Assembly: GCF_009928525.1 (NCBI RefSeq)
Contig: NZ_JAABOK010000016.1
Coordinates: 1 to 64,000 of the forward strand
Direction of reading: 5' to 3'
From: Chitinophaga solisilvae
GTDB taxonomy: Bacteria; Bacteroidota; Bacteroidia; Chitinophagales; Chitinophagaceae
Length of the DNA: 64,000 bases
Position numbers and translations under genes: made by a program. The notes below the pieces were generated by a model. The model worked only from the letters and a program-made list of their open reading frames with translations, ran no database searches and was not told the DNA's origin. Positions 53,981 through 62,000 of the stretch are shown piece by piece. The number at the start of each line of letters is the position of its first letter. Within the stretch, counting starts at the first letter, position 1.

Positions 53981-56900
53981 TTAATCCTGATGAACAGCTT
54001 TTTCAGCAGATGGTATTTTTTTCCAGGCATTCGTTGCCTGCGGAACAGCTACAGGTCTATTACTGCCTTCCTGTGTCCGCGCAGCGGGTGGCAGTGGCAA
54101 AGGTTCTCTGGTATGAGACAGTTGGCGTATATCCGTTCCTGTGGTAACGATTACATGTACATTGGTGCCGCCGTCGGCGAAGCAGTTAAGTCCCGCTACC
54201 GCCGGAGAAGCATTCCAGCTGCGCCGCTCCCGGCTGAACTCAAACGGAGATGCCGACAGGTCATAATGCCGCATCGCCTGCTGTCCAGATAAAAATGGCA
54301 CCTGTTCGCGGTGGTGCAGCATCAGCAGCACTTTTATCAGACCCGCCATGCCTTCCGCGCATAACGGATGGCCAATGTTCGGCTTGATACAGCCCAGGCC
54401 ACACGGTACTTTCAGGCCATTGCGATATACTTCGCCGATGGCTTTCAGCTCCAGCAGGTCCGTCACTTCTGTGCCGGAGCCGTTTGCCTCTATGTAACTG
54501 ATATCCGTTGCATCATAGCCACTGCGCTGCAATGCCTGCTGCATCACCTCTTTCTGCGCCTGCAGGTTCGGGCTGGCCGGGCCGGGTGTACGACCGTCGT
54601 TATTCACGGCGACCGCGCGGATAACGCCGTAGATACGATCGCCTGCTGCTTCCGCATCTTCCAGCCGCTTCAGCATCACCATGCCTGCCCCTTCGGACAG
54701 CAACACACCGGAAGCTCTTTCATCAAACACATGGAAGAAGCCACTGTTATTCAGCAGGCCACGCTGTCCGAATAAATGCAACGCTGCGCCGCCTTCCAGC
54801 AGGGTAATGCCGCCGGCCAGCGCGGTGTCTATGTCTCCGGTTTGCAGCGCCTGGCAGGCCATATGCAGGGAAACCAGCGCGCTGGAGCAGGCAGTATCCA
54901 CTACCACTGCAGGGCCACGCAGGTCAAAGAACTGGCTGATATTGGCAGACAGATAATTTTGTCCGACCGCCACTACCGGGTTGCGGGCGGCTGATAATGC
55001 TGCTGATGATGGTTGATGCTGACTGCGGCCTCCGATGTATACCCCTGTGCGGCTGCCTTTGAATTCAGTATGACGATAACCGGCATGGTACATTACCTGC
55101 AGACTTTCTTCCAGCAACAGCAACGCCTGGGGGTCCATCGCTGCTGCATCTGCCGGCGGTATTAAAAAGAAATCCGTATCCATTGTTTTTTTACTGCTCA
55201 GCATACCGCCGTAAACAGGCTGCCCCTCCTGTGTAACATTTACCTGCGTGATTCCACTGCGGCCACCAGATAACAGGTCCCAGTAGGCATCCAGGTTATC
55301 AGCGCCCGCAAAGCGGCACGACATACCCACTACGGCAATATCGCCGGAAAGGCGCGCCGGCTGCTGCTGCCGGCGTACAGTTGCCACCGGCACAGTAACA
55401 GCAGCTGGCAGCTGCATAGTATCTTCAGCAGCACCATCTCCGGTGACATTCGCCAGGGCTGCACCATGATGCGTTACCAACCAGCCGGATAGCGATGATA
55501 AAGTCGGATACTCATATAACAGCGACGGGTCCAGCGGTGCAGGTATTTCCTGGTTGATCCGGCGCAGCAGCTGCGCCAGCAGGATAGAGTCTACTCCATA
55601 ATCCTGAAATGCAGTGTCCGCATCCAGTTTGTTGACAGGTATTTTCAGTTCTTTGCTGAACAGTTCCAGCAACCATTGCGTAGCTGCTGATAAGAGCGAA
55701 GTACCGGGGAGCGTTTCTTTTTGCACAGGCGATGATACATTGACTGAAATGACGGCCTGCGGCCGTGTCAGCAACTGTGCAGGCACAAACATCTGTGGAT
55801 CAGCCACCACCGGCATTATCACGCCACGGCGACCGCTTTGCAATACCTGATCCAATAAAGACAATCCTTCTGTATTCAACAATGTCAGCAGGCCGCTGTC
55901 CTGGTACGCTCTGGTGGTCACCTCTCCCATTCCTGTCTCTTTCCAGCTGGGCCACTGTATGCTGACCAGCGGACATACACCGGTATGGGCTGCAGCCAGG
56001 TAATCCATATAGGCGTTGGCCATCACATAATCGGCCTGACCGGCACCCAGCGCCGGTACGATCGCTGATACCGAAGAGAACAATACAAAGCAATGCAGCG
56101 GGCGGTCACGGAAGATGCTGTACAGGACATCCAGGCCGGCTACCTTGGGAGATAATACCGCGGCGATGTCTTCCTTACGTTTACGGATAAACGCAGGATT
56201 ATGCGGATCTGTCAGCCCGGCGCTATGTATCACTCCTGCTATGCGGCCTATCCCCGCTTCCAGCCGGGCCAGCTCCCATTCCAGTGCGGGTTGGTCCGTG
56301 AGCGGAGTATTGATCACTTCCACCGTTGCCCCCGCATTGGTGAGCGTTGTCAGCCGCGGATCATCAGCAGCGAGTGGCTGACGGCTCAGCAGTATTATTT
56401 TCTTTACACCGTAGTGCGTAACAAAATGTTTTGCGCAGAGATAACCAATACCGCGGGTGCCACCGGTAATCAGCAACGCTTCATCCGGATGAAACCGGAG
56501 GCGGCTGGCAGCCGGTGGCAGCGCCACCTCAGATAGCACCGCCTGGTAGCGGGTACCATTACGCCAGGCAATGGCGATCTCCTCACCGGCATGATGATAT
56601 TCCTGTGCAATCAATGCTGCCAGTTCGTTGTCCGGCAGTGCTGCCGGTGCATCCATATGACGGGAACGCAGCTGCCGGTATTCGCTTTGCAGCATCCTGA
56701 ACAGCCCTGCTGCCAGAGCGCCGTTTAAGGAATGGCCGGCGCTGTCTGCTGCCTCCAGGCCGCGGCTTACTGCCAGCAGCAGGCTGCCGCTTTCTTTGGC
56801 TTCCTCCGCCAGCATTTGCTGTAATGGCAGCCACCAGTCTGCTGACAGCGATTGTGTGCTGCATCCTGTAAGATCAATGCAACCGCTGTACGCTGTCTGG

Positions 56901-59047
56901 TTATATGTTGGCGCTGTATCGGCATATAGGATCCGGCTACCCGGAAAGTGAGCAGCCACCGCTTCTGCCAGTGATTGCGTATCCGCTGCGGATACAATTA
57001 TCAGCGAGCGGGCAGCCGTTAGAGAAGGGTTAACCGGAGCTGCCACTTCCCATTGCTTCTCCAGAAAATAAGCACGGCGCGGTGCTGCCGGTGCTGCGTT
57101 TATACGTTCCTGTGATAACGGTGCTGCCGGAATATCCGGCACCCAATAACGTTCACGGGCAAACGGATATGTGGGAAGACTTATCCTGCGGGGTTTTACA
57201 GTATCGTATAGTTGCTCCCAGCCGAAAGCAGCTCCCTGTATCCAGCGCTCAGCAATCTTTAACCAGTCCTTATGCCGCCCGAATGTATCCAGCAGTGTTG
57301 CGTGTTCTGCTGCTGTCAGTGTTTTCGTTTTTACACCGCTTCCCTGCAGCAGACCTGTTACACTGTTGCCTTCCAGGAAGCCCTGCAGTTTTTCCAGCAG
57401 CTGCTCTTTTGTGTCTGCCGTAAAGGCCAGGCGATGCTCCATAGGTTGCCGCCCCACCTGCAGGGTGTATGCAACATCCTGTAAGTGCAGCGTATCCGTT
57501 GAACTGCAATGCCGGAATAAGGAAGCAGCATATTCTTTCAGCTGCTCTTCGCTTCTGGCAGACAATACAAAAAGCGATGGACCGCCGGAGGCAGTAGCGG
57601 TGCTTCTTTGCGATATGTATTCCTCTATTACCAGATGCGCATTGGTGCCGCTGTACCCGAAAGAGCTGACAGCAGCACGGCGCTTTTCTCCGGCTGTAGT
57701 CCAGGGCCGGAGGGAAGTATTTACATAAAAGGGGGATGTTTCAAAATCGAAATGCTCGTTATGCGTTGAAAAATGCAGGGTGGGCACCAGCTGTTTATGC
57801 TGCATGGCCAGTAGTACTTTTTGCACGCTGGCCACGCCTGCCGCCGCAGATGTATGGCCTATATTGCTTTTTACGGAGCCCAGCGCACAGAAATGACGCA
57901 GGTCCGTTTTCTCCCTGAAAACAGCCGCCAGCGCTTCCAGCTCAATAGGATCGCCCAGTTTGGTACCGGTGCCATGCATCTCTACATAGCTGATACTCTG
58001 TGGCGCAATGTTGTATCTGTTATATACATCGCGTTCCAGTTCTATCTGGCTGTTGATGCTGGGAGCGGTCATACCATTGGTTTTCCCGTCCTGGTTGATA
58101 CCTGAACCGATAATGACGCCATATATGTTATCATTATCGGCCACCGCATCCTTTAATCTTTTCAGCACCAGCGTGCCGGCGCCTTCTCCGGGCACAAAGC
58201 CGTTGGCGCCGTTATCGAATGTTTTGCAGCGGCCTTCTGGCGACAGCATGCCCGCGCCACACATGCCCATATACGACTCCACGGTAAGGTAGAGGGTAAC
58301 CCCTCCCGCAAGCGCCATATCCACTTCGCCGTTCAGCAATGCCTGGCAGGCCAGGTGCGTAGCTACCAGCGAAGAAGAGCAGGCCGTATCAATCGCAATG
58401 GCGGGGCCTTTCAGGTTAAGTGAATAAGATACCCTGGCCGCGGCGATAGAAAAACTGTTGCCTGTAATATTGGCGGACGGCGCCTGGCTTTTATACTGCA
58501 ATACACTGTACTCGTTACTCATAATACCCAGGTATACGCCGCATTTCCTGTTGCTTAACATCTGCCGCGTATATCCGGCATCTTCAAATGCATGATAGGC
58601 TTCCTGCAGGAACAGGCGCTGCTGCGGGTCCATTCCTTCTGCTTCCAGCGGTGTAATGCCAAAGAACAGCGGATCAAACATCGCAATATCATCGAGTGCA
58701 CCCAGCCATTTGCAATACACCTTTCCCGGCTGATAAGGCAGCGGTGCGAAATAGGCGTTCACATCCCAGCGGTCGGCCGGTACTTCACGCACAGCATCCT
58801 TCCCCTGCGCCAGGTTATCCCAGTATTGGTGCAGACCGGCAGCGCCGGGGTAACGGCCCGACATACCGACTATGGCTATACGTTCTGCCGCGTCTATTGA
58901 CGTATATGCCTCTCCGTTAGCAACCTGCTGTTCCGGCGCGTTTTTCACAGCGCCTGCGGCCTGCTTCAGTTCCGCCAGCTTCTCCCTGGCTTCCGTTATA
59001 CTTATCTTTCCAGCCTGCAAGGCTTCCAGCACTGCTTTTGCACTCAT
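53981..59047 (-). CDS. Trans-AT polyketide synthase PKS2: docking-KS-KR-ACP-KS0
   Basis: 1688 residues. The first 30 (KAVLEALQAGKISITEAREKL within) form a helical docking element that fits the C-terminal helices of PKS1. KS1 (56-476) is complete: Cys223 in DTACSSS, His358 in MHGTGTKLGD, His398 in KSNIGHTS. A pseudo-KR and KR follow (656-1080; TGGTRGIG at 861, Tyr1007, Asn1011), then an ACP (Ser1154). The last domain is a KS (1235-1640) with Cys1387 and His1560 but Asn in place of the first His (ANGSGTEV), so non-elongating. Together with the DH-ACP at the start of PKS3 this makes a dehydrating bimodule: extend, reduce, pass on, dehydrate. The unmatched C-terminal tail ends with WKKIPSAEKAVHQD. 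Gap from PKS1: 10 bases. Confidence 0.96.
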   Translation of the reverse strand: MSAKAVLEALQAGKISITEAREKLAELKQAAGAVKNAPEQQVANGEAYTSIDAAERIAIVGMSGRYPGAAGLHQYWDNLAQGKDAVREVPADRWDVNAYFAPLPYQPGKVYCKWLGALDDIAMFDPLFFGITPLEAEGMDPQQRLFLQEAYHAFEDAGYTRQMLSNRKCGVYLGIMSNEYSVLQYKSQAPSANITGNSFSIAAARVSYSLNLKGPAIAIDTACSSSLVATHLACQALLNGEVDMALAGGVTLYLTVESYMGMCGAGMLSPEGRCKTFDNGANGFVPGEGAGTLVLKRLKDAVADNDNIYGVIIGSGINQDGKTNGMTAPSINSQIELERDVYNRYNIAPQSISYVEMHGTGTKLGDPIELEALAAVFREKTDLRHFCALGSVKSNIGHTSAAAGVASVQKVLLAMQHKQLVPTLHFSTHNEHFDFETSPFYVNTSLRPWTTAGEKRRAAVSSFGYSGTNAHLVIEEYISQRSTATASGGPSLFVLSARSEEQLKEYAASLFRHCSSTDTLHLQDVAYTLQVGRQPMEHRLAFTADTKEQLLEKLQGFLEGNSVTGLLQGSGVKTKTLTAAEHATLLDTFGRHKDWLKIAERWIQGAAFGWEQLYDTVKPRRISLPTYPFARERYWVPDIPAAPLSQERINAAPAAPRRAYFLEKQWEVAAPVNPSLTAARSLIIVSAADTQSLAEAVAAHFPGSRILYADTAPTYNQTAYSGCIDLTGCSTQSLSADWWLPLQQMLAEEAKESGSLLLAVSRGLEAADSAGHSLNGALAAGLFRMLQSEYRQLRSRHMDAPAALPDNELAALIAQEYHHAGEEIAIAWRNGTRYQAVLSEVALPPAASRLRFHPDEALLITGGTRGIGYLCAKHFVTHYGVKKIILLSRQPLAADDPRLTTLTNAGATVEVINTPLTDQPALEWELARLEAGIGRIAGVIHSAGLTDPHNPAFIRKRKEDIAAVLSPKVAGLDVLYSIFRDRPLHCFVLFSSVSAIVPALGAGQADYVMANAYMDYLAAAHTGVCPLVSIQWPSWKETGMGEVTTRAYQDSGLLTLLNTEGLSLLDQVLQSGRRGVIMPVVADPQMFVPAQLLTRPQAVISVNVSSPVQKETLPGTSLLSAATQWLLELFSKELKIPVNKLDADTAFQDYGVDSILLAQLLRRINQEIPAPLDPSLLYEYPTLSSLSGWLVTHHGAALANVTGDGAAEDTMQLPAAVTVPVATVRRQQQPARLSGDIAVVGMSCRFAGADNLDAYWDLLSGGRSGITQVNVTQEGQPVYGGMLSSKKTMDTDFFLIPPADAAAMDPQALLLLEESLQVMYHAGYRHTEFKGSRTGVYIGGRSQHQPSSAALSAARNPVVAVGQNYLSANISQFFDLRGPAVVVDTACSSALVSLHMACQALQTGDIDTALAGGITLLEGGAALHLFGQRGLLNNSGFFHVFDERASGVLLSEGAGMVMLKRLEDAEAAGDRIYGVIRAVAVNNDGRTPGPASPNLQAQKEVMQQALQRSGYDATDISYIEANGSGTEVTDLLELKAIGEVYRNGLKVPCGLGCIKPNIGHPLCAEGMAGLIKVLLMLHHREQVPFLSGQQAMRHYDLSASPFEFSRERRSWNASPAVAGLNCFADGGTNVHVIVTTGTDIRQLSHTREPLPLPPAARTQEGSNRPVAVPQATNAWKKIPSAEKAVHQD
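54096..55690 (-). repeat. Duplicated ACP-KS0 block, copy in PKS2
   Basis: Direct repeat of 43444-45038, encoding the ACP and KS0 of PKS2. The two proteins agree almost residue for residue from about 1120 to 1651 of PKS2, then the last 35 residues diverge completely. Confidence 0.85.
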
Positions 59048-59057
59048 ATAGTCCGCT

Positions 59058-62000
59058 TTAGTTTTTCAGGTGATTTAATAGTTGATCAGCATGACTGATA
59101 TCCAGCTGTCCGTTGCTTACCTGTAACAGAATGTCGTCAACCGATAATGCAGGTGCTGTATGCCCGCCATTATCTGCATGCAGCAGAGAGGCCAGGTAAC
59201 GCGCAAAGGATTCAAGCGTAGGATGGTCGTATAATTTTGTGGCCGTCAGCGTTGTGCCAAACTGCTTGTTAATAGCTCTTGTCCATTCTACCCCCACAAC
59301 GGAGTCCAGTCCCAGATCCACAAAATTTTTATCTGTTTCTATTTCCTCCGGTTTCATGAACAAGGCTTCTGCGAGGCTCGCAGCGAGTTCCTGTTCCAGG
59401 GAGGAAGTTGCTATGACAGCAGGCTGCTCCGGCGCTGCAGGATGACCATTATGCGGAGCTGCAGCCGGCGGCTGTTTTGCGGTTTCACCTTCCACGAAAG
59501 CGGCAAACAGCCGGATGGTCGGATAATCATATACTTTCAATGCGGAGATAGCGGTACCCAGTTCCTTGTTGAGTGCTCTGACCCACTCCACCCCTATGAT
59601 CGAATCCAGTCCCATGTCCACCAGGTTTTTATCTTCATCGATTTCTTCTACGGACAGGAACAGGGCATCTGCCAGGCTGGCTACCAGCTTCCTGCGCAGC
59701 TGTTCCCCGGAAGCGCCGGCAGCAGCCGGAACGCGTGGAACAGGTGGCGCCGGTGCTGTAACCGGAACAGACGGCACAACAGTATCCGGGATGATGGTAT
59801 GTAATGCAATGCCGGTAGGTTTGTCCAGCACTTCTCTCTCTGGTACTATTGCCGAGAGTTGCTGTAATACCTGTTGTCTTTCCGGTGAAACCTGCACCCG
59901 CTGTGGTTGCGGTTGCGGTTGCGGTTGCGGTTGTTGTTGTTGTTGTTGTTGTGGTGGTGGTGGTACTGCTACCGGAGCTGCGGGCATCTCCTGGCGGGTA
60001 GCCCCTGCCAGGTTATCCGGCGCCCAGTAACGTTCACGCGCAAACGAATAGGCAGGCAGACTAATCAACCGCGGTTTTTCGCGCTGGTACAGTCTGTTCC
60101 AGTCAAACGCAAAGCCGTTCACCCAAAGTTCCATCAGGCGGGAATACTTCTGCTGCTGTATCCACTGCTCTACCGCCTGTTGTAAAACGTCGTCTGTCAG
60201 CAGATCGGAGAGCACCCCCTTACCGGCTTTTACCTGTCCCCGGAAGAGTCCGGGAATATTGTTATCACCGGCAACGTAGGCGGCCAGCTTCTCTTCCAGC
60301 TCCTGCCATGTATTTACGGACAAGGCCAGTCTTTCTTCCATCGCTTCGCGGCCTGTCTGTAATGTATAGGCAATATCTGCAAGTGATATTTCTCCGGATG
60401 ATTCCTGCCGTAGGAATTGCAGCAGGCGGGCGGCCATTTCGCGGAGACGGGCTTCCGCAGTGGCAGACAAGAGAATGACTGCAGGCAGTGATGCGATAGT
60501 TTTCGCAACAGGCACTGCAGGAATATATTCTTCCAGGATGACATGTGCATTCACACCGCCGGCGCCGAAAGAAGAAATACCGGCACGTCTGGGATATTCC
60601 TGCATTCCTGCGGCCGTTTCCACCACCGGACGTTTCCAGTCCTGCAATTCCTGCTGCACTTTGAAAGGCGTATTGTTGAAATTGATATTTGGATTCAGTA
60701 CCGCTGCATGCAGGCTGGGTGCTATCTTCCCATGTTTCAGCTGCAGGATGATTTTCGTGATACCTGCAATACCGGCTGCAGCTTCCAGGTGTCCGATGTT
60801 GGACTTCACTGCCCCGATGGCACAGAACTGTTTATCAGCCGTATGCTGACGGAAAGCCTGTGTAAGCCCGGTGATCTCTATAGGATCGCCTAATGAGGTG
60901 CCTGTTCCATGCGCCTCTATATAGCTGATAGTTCTGGCATCTACGTCCGCTTTGTCCAGCGTTTCCCTGATAAGGCTTCCCTGCAGTACTGGGCTGGGTA
61001 CGGTGTACCCATTTGTTTTGCCGCCATGGTTAACACCTGTTCCGCGGATAACCGCGTAGATATGATCCTTGTCGGCGATGGCCTGTGACAGGCGTTTAAG
61101 CAGAACTGCTCCCGTTCCCTCGCCGGGTACAAAGCCGTTTCCACCTTCCCCGAAGCTCTTGCACTGGCCGTCTTCCGAAAGCATGTGCTGTGCGCAAAGA
61201 CCGATGTAACTGGTAGGATGCAGGTACATGTTAACACCGCCGGCAATGGCCAGTTCGCAATCGCGCAGATGCAGGTGGCCGCAGGCTTCGTGAATAGCTA
61301 CCAGTGAAGAAGAACACATGGTGTCTATCGGAATGCTGGGTCCATGCAGGTTGAACAGATAGGATACCCTGTTCGCCACAGAGCTGAACGAGGTATGCGG
61401 GTTAAATGGTTTCCCTGCCTTCCACAGTTCAGGACCGTACAGATCGAATCCTGTTTTGGTAATACCCGCAAACACGCCTACACGATGTTTATACTTTGAT
61501 GACAACAGTTGTTTCGTATAGCCGGCGTCTTCCAGTACTTCCCAGCAGGTTTGCAGGAACAATCTTTCCTGCGGATCTATATTGATTGCTTCACGGGGAG
61601 ATATGTTAAAGAATTTCGGATCAAAATCTGCGAAGCCGTCGATGAAGCCACCCCATTTACTGTAGCTTTTTCCCTGTTCTACCGCTTCTGCGGCATCAGG
61701 GTGGAAGAAGCCGTCGAGCGGCCAGCGGTCAGCAGGTATCTCACTGATACAATCCCTGCCGGAGGCAATATTCTTCCAGAATTCCTGCAGGTTATCGGCT
61801 TTCGGATAACGTCCGCTGATACCAATGATAGCGACCGGTTCCCACGATGTATTCCCTGCAGGCGTTACCGTTATATCCGGAGCAGCTGTTTTTTCTTCCG
61901 CTACTGCTACCGGAGCTACGTCAGCAACCGGAGGGGTATGCAGCTGTTCATTTACAGTATGTTCTGTTGCAGATGGCATCAGTCCAGTCCAGCGGATACA

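Noticed and set aside
43332-59047. Possible C-methyltransferase domains between pseudo-KR and KR in PKS2 and PKS3
   Set aside because: The KS-to-ACP distance is filled by pseudo-KR plus KR, and no SAM-binding ExGxGxG motif is seen.
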